Positions 1 to 10,465 of a DNA stretch of 64,000 nt are shown here, piece after piece. The number at the start of each line of letters is the position of its first letter. Positions within the stretch are counted from its first letter, which is position 1. The stretch spans positions 61,349-125,348 of the forward strand of contig DIAF01000046.1 in NCBI GenBank assembly GCA_002414665.1. The letters run 5' to 3'. The stretch comes from Halieaceae bacterium UBA5085 (lineage in GTDB: Bacteria > Pseudomonadota > Gammaproteobacteria > Pseudomonadales > Halieaceae). The notes beneath the pieces were generated by a model. That model was not told the DNA's origin and did not search any database. It saw only the letters and a program-made list of their open reading frames with translations. Made by a program: the position numbers and the translations under genes.

Positions 1-2
1 GC

Positions 3-1334
3 GCGGAGATTCCGACACAGGGCTTCCAGGCCGGCATTCCCGAGGGCTGGATTAAAATGGAAAGCCACGAATTCCAGCTGATCGGCGATGCCTTCAACGA
101 CCGCCTGCAGTACACGGTGGGCGTATTCCTGTTCGACGAAGAAGTGTATCAGGACAACCCCCAGAGCTTTGTGCTGCCCATCCAGTTCCTGGTGGACAGC
201 GCGATCGGACCGGCCTTTATCGGCGCCGGCTTCTGTAACGACTTCGGCACCGGGCCGGTCTGTCAGGGCAGCCAGAGACTCCCCCTGCCCTTCCCGTTCC
301 CAGGGGCCGACCCGAACCTGAACGGCTTCCAGGATTTCATTTACGGGCAGGAGTCGGAATCGACCGCGGTCTACGGCCAGGCGACCTACTCGCTCACCGA
401 TCAGCTGGATATCACCGCTGGCCTGCGCTACACCGAGGATGATCGCGAGGCGTTCCTGTTCAACGAGGGCCTGAACCACGTCAGCTTCGACGACCGGTTT
501 ACCAACGAGGACACCTGGGACAACATCAGCTACCTGCTGACAGCCAACTACTCGATCAGCCCGGACATGAACGTGTATGCGACCTACTCCACGGGCTACA
601 ACGGTGGCGGCTTCAACAGCCGTGCGTCCAGCGCCACAGCCTGGGAGGAGCCCTACGAGGAAGAAACCCTCGACTCTTACGAGCTGGGGATGAAGTCCGA
701 CTGGCTTGATCGCCGTCTGCGGGTCAATGGCGCCGTGTTCTACAACAACTACAAGGACATGCAGATTGCCGTGTTTGAGGCTGGCAGCGGCGGTGCGTCC
801 AGCCGCATCACCAATGCCGGTGAGGCGACCTACATGGGCCTTGAACTGGAGGTGATTGCGCTGCTCAGCGAGAACGTGTCCGTGGACCTGAACTACGGGT
901 ATCTGGACGCCGAGTTCGATGAGTACAACGCACGCAACCCGGTGACCAACCAGATAGAGAACATCAAGGACGTTGTCACCGTCACCCGTGCGCCGGAAAA
1001 CACGGCATCGCTTGGCCTGCAGTACTCCACCGCCAACACGGGGATGGGGCGCCTGAGTGCACGGCTGGATGTGTCCTACACCGACAGCATGGTATTCCAC
1101 CCTTTCCAGAACCAGTTTGATTCCTCGGACTCCCGCACGCTGCTGAATGCGCGCGTCACGCTGGACGAACTGACGATGGGCGAGAACGGCGACCTGCGGC
1201 TTTCAGCCTGGGTACGCAACCTGACAGATGAGGAGTATCGCGAGTGGGGCATCGACTTCGGCACGCTGGGCTGGGCCGGTAATACCTGGGGGCAGCCACG
1301 CACCTTCGGTTTCGACGCGGTCTACTCTTTCTAG
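3..1334 (+). CDS. TonB-dependent receptor, C-terminal part (5' end outside window)
   Basis: The reading frame is open from base 3, so the N-terminal signal, TonB box and plug lie outside the window and only about 443 residues remain. What is visible is outer-membrane beta-barrel: alternating short aromatic strands such as DITAGLRYTEDDREAF and NVYATYSTGYNGGGFN, a typical receptor strand pair, and a final strand ending in the aromatic Phe (DAVYSF) expected for BAM-dependent assembly. The family imports siderophores, vitamin B12, glycans or other large nutrients using TonB energy. The GYNGGGFNSR stretch is common in the large receptor sets of marine and sphingomonad-like bacteria. The substrate cannot be read from the barrel. 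A strong terminator follows directly. Confidence 0.9.
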   Translation, partial: AEIPTQGFQAGIPEGWIKMESHEFQLIGDAFNDRLQYTVGVFLFDEEVYQDNPQSFVLPIQFLVDSAIGPAFIGAGFCNDFGTGPVCQGSQRLPLPFPFPGADPNLNGFQDFIYGQESESTAVYGQATYSLTDQLDITAGLRYTEDDREAFLFNEGLNHVSFDDRFTNEDTWDNISYLLTANYSISPDMNVYATYSTGYNGGGFNSRASSATAWEEPYEEETLDSYELGMKSDWLDRRLRVNGAVFYNNYKDMQIAVFEAGSGGASSRITNAGEATYMGLELEVIALLSENVSVDLNYGYLDAEFDEYNARNPVTNQIENIKDVVTVTRAPENTASLGLQYSTANTGMGRLSARLDVSYTDSMVFHPFQNQFDSSDSRTLLNARVTLDELTMGENGDLRLSAWVRNLTDEEYREWGIDFGTLGWAGNTWGQPRTFGFDAVYSF

Positions 1335-1356
1335 GCCGTTAATCTCACCCTCCGAG

Positions 1357-1390
1357 AGGGCCGGCAGCGATTCGCTACCGGCCCTTTTTT
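1357..1390 (+). terminator. Rho-independent terminator after the TonB receptor
   Basis: An 8-bp perfect stem, agggccgg (1357-1364) with ccggccct (1378-1385), has a 13-nt loop and a run of six T (1385-1390). It starts 22 bases after the receptor stop codon and points in the same direction. Confidence 0.85.
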
Positions 1391-1556
1391 ATGCCGCAAT
1401 AAAAAGTTCTTGGTTTCGCCACGGAAGCGCCACATCACTGCAACACAGCCTCTCTACCCTCATGAGTGGATAGCCGGTGTGCCCCTGCACCGGCGACAGC
1501 CCCCGGCGACCGCCGCCAGGGTACCGCTAACTCCCTCAGCGCAGGTAGATACGACC

Positions 1557-3395
1557 ATGGAACATGATGAAGGCACCAGCAACCCGTCAAACAACCGTCC
1601 CTTTCGAGACGTCCTCAAGGACTACGCCTCGCGGCGGCAGGTCCTGCGCGGCGGCCTGACGCTTGCCGCGGGCAGCTTTCTGGCAGGCCCCCTGTCGGCA
1701 GCCGCCAGCAGCGCGCCGACCACGCCAAGCCGTAGGATTGGCAGCCGGCTGATCGACTTCCAGCCCGTGACACTGGCCGAGGGCAATGGCCCCCTGCCCG
1801 CCATTTCGCCTGACTATGAATACCAGGTGCTGATCCCCTGGGGCACCTCGCTGACCCATAACGTCCCGGACTACAGCGGCGCGCCGGACACAAGACCCAG
1901 CGCCGGCGAACAGGCTCAGCAAATAGGCACCGGTCACGACGGCATGTGGTTCTTTCCCTTCCGTCGCAGCAGCACGCGCGGCCTGTTGGCCATTAATCAC
2001 GAGTTTGGCACCAACAGCACGGTACTCGGCAAGGCAGCCCCAGAGAACCTGGCAGACGTGATGACCTCACAGCATGCCCACGGCATCTCCGTCGTGGAGA
2101 TACGCAAAACCGGCCGCGGCTGGGAGCTGGTAAAGGACAGCATGTACAACCGGCGTGTGCACGGCCGCACCCCGGTGGAATTCAGCGGCCCGGTGGCAGG
2201 CAGCGAGTTCATCGGACCCGAAGCCGGCGCCATGGGCACGCTCAACAACTGCGCCAACGGCTACACACCCTGGGGCACCTACCTGACCTGCGAAGAGAAC
2301 TTCAACGGCTACTTTGGAACCAGCGACCCGAACTGGACACCCAGCGAAGAACAGGCGCGTTACGGCCTGAGCGCCAACGGCTTCGGCTATGGCTGGCACC
2401 TCTTTGACGAACGCTTCGACCTGGCTGCCGGTAGCCACCCGAACGAAGAGAACCGCTTTGGCTGGATTGTTGAGGTCGACCCCTTCAACCCCGATGCACT
2501 GCCGGTCAAACGCACGGCGATGGGGCGTTTCAAACATGAGGGGGTGGCTCTTGTCGAGGGCCGCGGCGGCCGCGTCGTAGGCTACATGGGCGACGATGAG
2601 CGCTTCGACTATATTTACAAATTCGTTTCTGCCGGTAACTGGCGCTTCATGCGCTCGCAGGGCTTGAGCCCGCTGGACAGCGGTACGCTGTACGCCGCCA
2701 GGTTCAACGATGACGGCAGCGGTGAATGGCTGGAACTGAGCCTGCGCAATCCCGCCATCGCAGCCCGCTTCAGCTCTGAGGCGGAAGTGCTGACTTACGC
2801 CAGGATCGCCGCTGACCTCGCCGGCGCGACACCGATGGACCGCCCGGAGTGGACCTCGGTCGGCCGGGATGGCACGGTGTACTGCACGCTGACCAACAAC
2901 AGCCGTCGCGAGGAGGCGGATGCCGCCAATCCGCAGGCGCCAAATCCAGACGGTCACATCATTCGCTGGCGGGACAGCAACCGCCATGTCGGCCGCACTT
3001 TCACCTGGGAGATATTCCTGCTTGCCTCGTCAACGCACGGTGGCGAGCGCAGCCTGGCCTCACCCGATGGACTCTGGGTAGACCCCGAAAACCGTGTTTT
3101 CATCCAGACCGATGGCGCACAGAAAGATGGCCTCAACGACCAGTTACTGGTCGCGAACGGCAATCAGTCCGGCGATGACGTAGAGATCAAGCGCCTGCTT
3201 ACCGGTGTCACCGACTGTGAGGTCACCGGCATAACCGTCACTCCCAACCGACGCACGCTGTTCGTCAACCTGCAGCACCCCGGCAACGGTGACCCTGCAG
3301 TGACGAACTTCCCTGCAGCCCCGGGCAGCGGCGCTATTCCCCGTGACTGTACGCTGGTCATCACCCGCAAGGACGGCGGCATCGTGGGTTCCTGA
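1557..3395 (+). CDS. PhoX-family (DUF839) phosphatase-like protein, Tat-exported
   Basis: This is a 612-residue member of the PhoX/DUF839 family, whose characterised members are Ca/Fe-dependent periplasmic alkaline phosphatases. I chose the ATG at 1557 because a twin-arginine signal follows: SRRQVLRGG at residues 25-33, then an Ala-rich hydrophobic stretch to about residue 50. The frame stays open to 1410, but that extension has no export signal. Family signatures include NNCANGYTPWGTYLTCEEN, GRFKHEGVAL, YMGDDERFDYIYKF and PDGLWVDPENRVFIQTDG. No Pho box is recognisable upstream, so phosphate control is not shown. It is a single-gene unit between two terminators. Phosphatase activity is inferred from the family; some DUF839 proteins have no known activity. 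Confidence 0.85.
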   Translation: MEHDEGTSNPSNNRPFRDVLKDYASRRQVLRGGLTLAAGSFLAGPLSAAASSAPTTPSRRIGSRLIDFQPVTLAEGNGPLPAISPDYEYQVLIPWGTSLTHNVPDYSGAPDTRPSAGEQAQQIGTGHDGMWFFPFRRSSTRGLLAINHEFGTNSTVLGKAAPENLADVMTSQHAHGISVVEIRKTGRGWELVKDSMYNRRVHGRTPVEFSGPVAGSEFIGPEAGAMGTLNNCANGYTPWGTYLTCEENFNGYFGTSDPNWTPSEEQARYGLSANGFGYGWHLFDERFDLAAGSHPNEENRFGWIVEVDPFNPDALPVKRTAMGRFKHEGVALVEGRGGRVVGYMGDDERFDYIYKFVSAGNWRFMRSQGLSPLDSGTLYAARFNDDGSGEWLELSLRNPAIAARFSSEAEVLTYARIAADLAGATPMDRPEWTSVGRDGTVYCTLTNNSRREEADAANPQAPNPDGHIIRWRDSNRHVGRTFTWEIFLLASSTHGGERSLASPDGLWVDPENRVFIQTDGAQKDGLNDQLLVANGNQSGDDVEIKRLLTGVTDCEVTGITVTPNRRTLFVNLQHPGNGDPAVTNFPAAPGSGAIPRDCTLVITRKDGGIVGS

Positions 3396-3419
3396 CTCCG
3401 CAACCCGCGTGAGGTCCCG

Positions 3420-3447
3420 GCCGCTGGAGGCGACTCCAGCGGCTTTT

Positions 3448-3448
<1 letters not shown>
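3420..3448 (+). terminator. Rho-independent terminator after the PhoX-like gene
   Basis: A perfect 10-bp stem, gccgctggag (3420-3429) with ctccagcggc (3434-3443), has a GCGA tetraloop and five T (3444-3448). It lies between convergent genes. On the minus strand the same hairpin has no U-tract, so it can serve the aminopeptidase gene only weakly. Confidence 0.9.
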
Positions 3449-5814
<2,366 letters not shown>

Positions 5815-5856
5815 GGTGCCTCCTGCCCACCATTCTACCCTCCATGGCGACCTGTA

Positions 5857-5886
5857 GTTAACCGCCGGTGTGTTTGCTGTTAACAT
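5857..5886 (+). promoter_or_regulatory. Candidate promoter and paired GTTAAC sites between aminopeptidase and ABC importer
   Basis: A plausible sigma-70 promoter for the substrate-binding protein has -35 TTAACC (5858-5863), a 17-base spacer and -10 TAACAT (5881-5886), about 30 bases before the ATG. Two identical palindromic GTTAAC hexamers (5857-5862, 5879-5884) lie 22 bp apart and overlap both promoter boxes. This arrangement could bind a dimeric regulator, but chance is not excluded. Confidence 0.35.
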
Positions 5887-5917
5887 AGGCCGCTGCCTGT
5901 CACACGGATCCTCCCGT

Positions 5918-8092
5918 ATGCTCTTCAGACTCGCCGCACCGCGCACGCGCGCCGCACAGCTGCTGATCGGCGCCGCGCTCCTCGCGGGCTGTACCGATGG
6001 CCCCTGGAACAACCCCAATCCGGAGAGCCCCCCTGGCCTTGTGACCTACCAGTCGGTGATGACACCACTGCCGCCCAAGCACCTGGACCCTGCACTGTCC
6101 TATGCGTCCGATGAGTCGCTGTTCCTGATGCAGATCTATGAACCCCCCATGGGCTATCACTACCTCAAACGCCCCTATGAACTGCTGCCCCTGGGTGTTG
6201 AGGATTTCCCGCAGATTACCTATATCAACGCCGAGGGCGAGACCATTGACCCGGAAGCGGAGGACGTCGCCTACTCGGTGTATGAGCTGACAGTGCGCGC
6301 CGATGCCCGCTACCAGCCACACCCGGCCTTTGCGGTCGATGACCGTGGCGCGCCGCGCTACCTGTTCGCGGACGCCAGCGAAAGCCGCCCGTATCGCCAG
6401 ATCAGCGACTTTCCCGAGCTGGGTTCGCGGCCGGTAGCCGCCAACGACTACGTGTACGCGATCAAGCGTCTCGCGGACCCGTTCAATGCCTCGCCCATGC
6501 TCGGCTTCATGGCCCAGTACATTGTCGGCATGGAAGACTTCTCGGCACGCCTGAAAGATGTGCCGCGCGACGGCTGGGTCAATCTGGACGACTATACGAT
6601 GGACGGCCTTCAAGTGGTTGACGATCGCACCTTCCGCATCACCATCAAGGGACGCTACCCGCAATTCAGCTACTGGCTGGCCATGCACTTTTTCTCGCCG
6701 ATCGCGCCAGAGGTGGACCGCTTCTTCCACAACCCGGGCTTTTTGGACCGCAACCTGACCCTGGACTGGTGGCCAGTGGGCAGCGGCCCGTTCATGATGG
6801 TGAAGAATGACCCGAACAGTGAGATCGTTCTGGAGCGCAACCCGAACTTCCGCGAGGACTATTTCCCCATGGAGGGCGCGCCGGGTGACGCCGAACAGGG
6901 GCTGCTGGAAGATGCAGGCAAACGCCTGCCGCTGATTGACCGCGCGGTGTTCCGGCTGGAGAAGGAAGTGCTGTCTCTGTGGACCAAGTTCCTGCAGGGC
7001 TACTACGACCGCTCGGGCGAAAGCCACGGCAACACCAACCGGGTGTTCGACCAGGCCTTCGTGGTCGGCCCGAATGGCGTGGAACTGGGCGCGGAGCTGG
7101 CCAGCCACGGCATCACGGTATCGCCGGATGTCAAACCGGCGATCTATTACTATGGCTTCAACATGCGCGACCCGGTGCTCGGTGGCTACAGCGAGGAGCG
7201 CCGGAAACTGCGCCGTGCGCTGCAGATTGCCTTCGATACCGAGGAGTACCTCAACATCTTCTACAAGGGCAACGGTATTGCAGCCCAGTCGCCGATACCA
7301 CCGGGTATACCGGGTTTTGTAGAAGGCGAGGCCGGCATCAACCCCTATGTGTACGACTGGGTAGACGGCGCACCGAAACGCAAATCAATTGAACACGCGA
7401 GGCAATTGCTGACCGAGGCCGGCTACCCGAACGGCCGCGATGCGCGTACCGGGGAGCCACTGAAAATCTTCATTGACGTGCAGAGCCAGGCCATCTCCAG
7501 TACCAGCATGAACTGGATGGACCGGGCTTTCGGCCGCATTGGCGTGCAGGTCGAATACCGCCCGGCTGACTGGAACCGCACCCGCGAGAAGCTGTTGACC
7601 GGCAACACACAGATTTTTTCCCATGGCTGGCTGGCAGACTATCCGGACCCGGAAAACTTCCTGTTTCTCCTCTACGGGCCGGAAAGTCCGCTGATCTGCA
7701 AATGCGATGGCGCCAATAATGCGAGTTACGAGCGCCCCGAATACGACGAACTGTTCCGCCAGATGCGTATTCTGCCTCCCGGCGAGGAACGGGATGCACT
7801 GGTCGCGCGCATGGTCGACCTCTACCGCGAGGACGCCGTCTGGCTGTTCGGCTACTACCCAAAAGACATCTACCTGAATAACCCCTGGGTACACAACAAC
7901 AAACGCCACGGCATTTCCAAGAACACCCTCAAGTATGTGCGCATTGACGATGACCTGCGCGAGCGCAAGCGCGAGGAGTGGAACCAGCCAGTAATCTGGC
8001 CGCTGTATGCCATGAGCGCACTGCTGGTGGCACTGCTGCTTCCCGGCATTATCGCCTATCGCCGTCGCCTGCGCGCGACGGCCCGCCAATAA
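5918..8092 (+). CDS. ABC transporter substrate-binding protein (SBP_bac_5 family)
   Basis: A 724-residue extracytoplasmic solute-binding protein of the oligopeptide/dipeptide/nickel type. The ATG at 5918 is preferred over the upstream ATG at 5870 because it gives a clean lipoprotein signal ending LLAGC (Cys25). Family features include YPQFSYWLAMHFFSPIAPEV, GPFMMVKNDPN and the late motif WLADYPDPENFLFLLYGP. Unusually, a second membrane anchor appears at the C terminus: WPLYAMSALLVALLLPGII followed by an Arg-rich end. It heads a four-gene importer operon, with the first permease 11 bases downstream. The protein is longer than the usual 500-600 residues, with extra sequence in the N-terminal lobe. 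Peptides are the likely cargo, but the ligand is not readable. Confidence 0.9.
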   Translation: MLFRLAAPRTRAAQLLIGAALLAGCTDGPWNNPNPESPPGLVTYQSVMTPLPPKHLDPALSYASDESLFLMQIYEPPMGYHYLKRPYELLPLGVEDFPQITYINAEGETIDPEAEDVAYSVYELTVRADARYQPHPAFAVDDRGAPRYLFADASESRPYRQISDFPELGSRPVAANDYVYAIKRLADPFNASPMLGFMAQYIVGMEDFSARLKDVPRDGWVNLDDYTMDGLQVVDDRTFRITIKGRYPQFSYWLAMHFFSPIAPEVDRFFHNPGFLDRNLTLDWWPVGSGPFMMVKNDPNSEIVLERNPNFREDYFPMEGAPGDAEQGLLEDAGKRLPLIDRAVFRLEKEVLSLWTKFLQGYYDRSGESHGNTNRVFDQAFVVGPNGVELGAELASHGITVSPDVKPAIYYYGFNMRDPVLGGYSEERRKLRRALQIAFDTEEYLNIFYKGNGIAAQSPIPPGIPGFVEGEAGINPYVYDWVDGAPKRKSIEHARQLLTEAGYPNGRDARTGEPLKIFIDVQSQAISSTSMNWMDRAFGRIGVQVEYRPADWNRTREKLLTGNTQIFSHGWLADYPDPENFLFLLYGPESPLICKCDGANNASYERPEYDELFRQMRILPPGEERDALVARMVDLYREDAVWLFGYYPKDIYLNNPWVHNNKRHGISKNTLKYVRIDDDLRERKREEWNQPVIWPLYAMSALLVALLLPGIIAYRRRLRATARQ

Positions 8093-8103
8093 CAGGAGCG
8101 ACC

Positions 8104-9081
8104 ATGTTTGCCTATATCGTGCGCCGCCTGATCTATGCCATTCCGATCCTGGTGGGCGTCAACCTGCTCACTTTCACCCTGTTCTTCGTGGTCAACTCGC
8201 CCGATGACATGGCAGCTTCCCAGCTTGGCGACAAATACGTAACCCCCGAGGCTATCGAGAACTGGAAGCAGAAGAACGGCTATGACAAACCCCTGTTCCT
8301 GAACCCGGACGCAGCGGGGGTGGCGCAGCTTACCGATACCATTTTCTTCGACAAGTCCGTGCGCCTGTTCGCCTTCGACTTTGGCCGTTCGGAAAGCGGC
8401 CGTGACATCACCACGGATGTCGCCACCCGGATGTGGCCCAGCCTCGCCGTCGCCCTGCCCACCTTTCTGGTCGGCATTGGCGTCAACATCTGCGTGGCAC
8501 TGATGGTGGTCATGTTCCGCGGTACCCGGCTGGACCGCGGCGCCGTGTTTGTCTTTGTGGCGCTGATGTCGATTTCCTACCTGTTTTACATAATTGGCGG
8601 GCAGTTCCTGGTGGCCAAAACCTGGCGTCTGGTACCGATATCCGGATTTCATACGGAGGGACAGGTGTGGAAGTTCCTCATCCTGCCGGTCCTGGTGGGC
8701 GTAGTAGCCGGCATCGGCGCGGGCGCACGCTGGTACCGCACACTGTTCCTCGAAGAGGCGAACCAGGATTACGTGCGCACCGCCCGCGCCAAGGGCTGCA
8801 GCGAACTGTCTATCCTCTTCCGACATATCCTGCCCAACGCGCTGATCCCCATTCTCACTGGTGTGGTCGTGCTGATTCCCTCACTCTTCATGGGAAGCCT
8901 GTTAATTGAATCGTTCTTCGGCATACCCGGCCTCGGCAGCTACATGCTGGACGCCATCAACTCGCAGGACTTTGCCATCGTGCGCAGCATGGTGTTTATC
9001 GGCTCCATTCTGTACATCATCGGCCTGCTGCTAACCGATATTTCCTATACCTGGGCCGATCCCCGGGTACGGCTGTCCTGA
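8104..9081 (+). CDS. ABC transporter permease, DppB/OppB/YejB type
   Basis: A 325-residue inner-membrane permease. The start MFAYIVRRLIYAIPILVGVN is the standard N-terminus of the B-type subunit of peptide importers. The ATG at 8104 has an AGGAG ribosome site at 8094-8098, in the gap after the binding-protein stop. About six membrane segments are visible. The EAA coupling loop reads DYVRTARAKGCSELSILF and is followed by RHILPNALIP, where the ATPase docks. A hydrophilic loop after the first helix (about residues 32-110) is periplasmic, as is typical. It pairs with the downstream C-type permease and a single dual ATPase, an arrangement like YejABEF. The transported substrate is inferred as peptide from family only. 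Confidence 0.92.
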   Translation: MFAYIVRRLIYAIPILVGVNLLTFTLFFVVNSPDDMAASQLGDKYVTPEAIENWKQKNGYDKPLFLNPDAAGVAQLTDTIFFDKSVRLFAFDFGRSESGRDITTDVATRMWPSLAVALPTFLVGIGVNICVALMVVMFRGTRLDRGAVFVFVALMSISYLFYIIGGQFLVAKTWRLVPISGFHTEGQVWKFLILPVLVGVVAGIGAGARWYRTLFLEEANQDYVRTARAKGCSELSILFRHILPNALIPILTGVVVLIPSLFMGSLLIESFFGIPGLGSYMLDAINSQDFAIVRSMVFIGSILYIIGLLLTDISYTWADPRVRLS

Positions 9082-9094
9082 GGGCCTGGCAACG

Positions 9095-10465
9095 ATGAAA
9101 CCCGTTATCCTCTGGTCCGATGCGCTGATCTTTCTGCTGGTGATCTCACTCGCCCTGTTCTTCTGGCGCCTGCGAAATGACCCACAAACCCGGGAGCGCT
9201 GGGCGGAAGTCTTCAGTTCGCGCCTGGGCATGGTGGCGTTTACGGTAATCGCGGCTTACATCATGGTTGCCCTGCTCGACTCCCTGCATTTCCGGCGCGC
9301 ACTTGAGAACCCGGAGAGCCTCGCCACCGAAGAGGTGTTCTACGACAACAAGGTCACCAGCGTCTTCGACGTGCTCACTGGCGGCATGGGGGAGCGTTTC
9401 GAGCGCACCTACTCCGCACCTTTTGCCCTGCTGTCCTTCGAGAAGGAAAATATCAAGGACGCGGACGGGCACGACATCCGTGATTTCCCGCCGCTGCGCC
9501 ATGCCGGGCAGCACCTCAGCCACCCCGACGAGCGCGCCGGCGACATACTGGGCAAGAGTGTCCGCGCCCTGCTCTGGGGTCTGCTGCTCTGCGCGCTGGT
9601 TATCACGCCACAGTGGCTGCTGCTGCGCGGCAGCCGCTTCCCCTGGCTGGCATCGTGGACGACACAGGCGGTGATTCTGTGCAGCGCCGTGTGGATGGTC
9701 AGCCTTAGCCGCCATTACCATATTCTCGGCACGGACCAGGGCGGCGCAGACGTGCTGTTCCAGTCGCTCAAGGGTATTCGCACCGGGGTGCTGCTGGGCA
9801 CACTGGCCACGCTGGTCATGCTGCCGATAGCGGTTACGCTGGGCGTGATGGCCGGTTACTTCAAGGGTTGGGTTGACGACGTCGTGCAGTATCTCTATAC
9901 CACCTTGAGCTCCATTCCGGGGATTCTGCTCATTGCCGCATCCGTGTTGCTGTTTCAGGTCTACATCGATCTGAACCCGGATTTCTTCGCCGTGGGCATG
10001 GAAAAGGCGGATGCCAAGTTCATCGCCCTGTGCTTTATCCTGGGGGTAACGAGTTGGTCGACACTGTGCCGACTGATTCGTGCGGAGACTCTGAAGATCA
10101 GCCAACTTGGCTACGTGCAGGCAGCGCACGCCTTCGGCGTCAGCCACACCCGTATTCTGGGTCGGCATGTACTGCCCAACGTCGTACACATCATCCTCAT
10201 CACCTTCGTGCTCGACTTCAGCGCACTGGTCCTCGCCGAGGCCGTGCTGTCCTATATCGGTGTCGGCGTCGACCCCTCCATGGGCAGCTGGGGAAACATG
10301 ATCAACGGTGCACGGTCTGAGCTGTCGCGGGAGCCCACCATCTGGTGGACACTCACCGGCGCGTTCTTTTTCATGTTTGTCCTGGTGCTGGCCGCCAACC
10401 TGTTTTCCGACCTGGTACGCGATGCCTTTGACCCGCGCACCAGTCTGCGGAGGGCAAGCGCATGA
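9095..10465 (+). CDS. ABC transporter permease, DppC/YejE type with long N-terminal extension
   Basis: A 456-residue permease partner. The C-terminal half is a normal C-type subunit: it begins at HILGTDQGGADVLFQSLKG, matching the family's HPLGTDxxGRD motif, and carries an EAA loop at GYVQAAHAFGVSHTRILGRH followed by VLPNVV. The N-terminal 200-plus residues are not normal. They contain at least three hydrophobic segments and a large soluble stretch (about residues 70-155) before the conserved core, where most family members have one helix. The stop codon overlaps the next start as ATGA, implying translational coupling with the ATPase. What the extension does is unknown; it may contact the doubly anchored binding protein. 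Confidence 0.9.
   Translation: MKPVILWSDALIFLLVISLALFFWRLRNDPQTRERWAEVFSSRLGMVAFTVIAAYIMVALLDSLHFRRALENPESLATEEVFYDNKVTSVFDVLTGGMGERFERTYSAPFALLSFEKENIKDADGHDIRDFPPLRHAGQHLSHPDERAGDILGKSVRALLWGLLLCALVITPQWLLLRGSRFPWLASWTTQAVILCSAVWMVSLSRHYHILGTDQGGADVLFQSLKGIRTGVLLGTLATLVMLPIAVTLGVMAGYFKGWVDDVVQYLYTTLSSIPGILLIAASVLLFQVYIDLNPDFFAVGMEKADAKFIALCFILGVTSWSTLCRLIRAETLKISQLGYVQAAHAFGVSHTRILGRHVLPNVVHIILITFVLDFSALVLAEAVLSYIGVGVDPSMGSWGNMINGARSELSREPTIWWTLTGAFFFMFVLVLAANLFSDLVRDAFDPRTSLRRASA

Noticed and set aside
1391..1556. Pho box upstream of the PhoX-like gene
   Set aside because: No pair of CTGTCAT-like direct repeats was found by eye; phosphate regulation is not supported.
5900..7108. Minus-strand open frame of 402 codons opposite the ABC binding protein
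   Set aside because: Shadow frame; the sense gene has lipobox and family motifs throughout.
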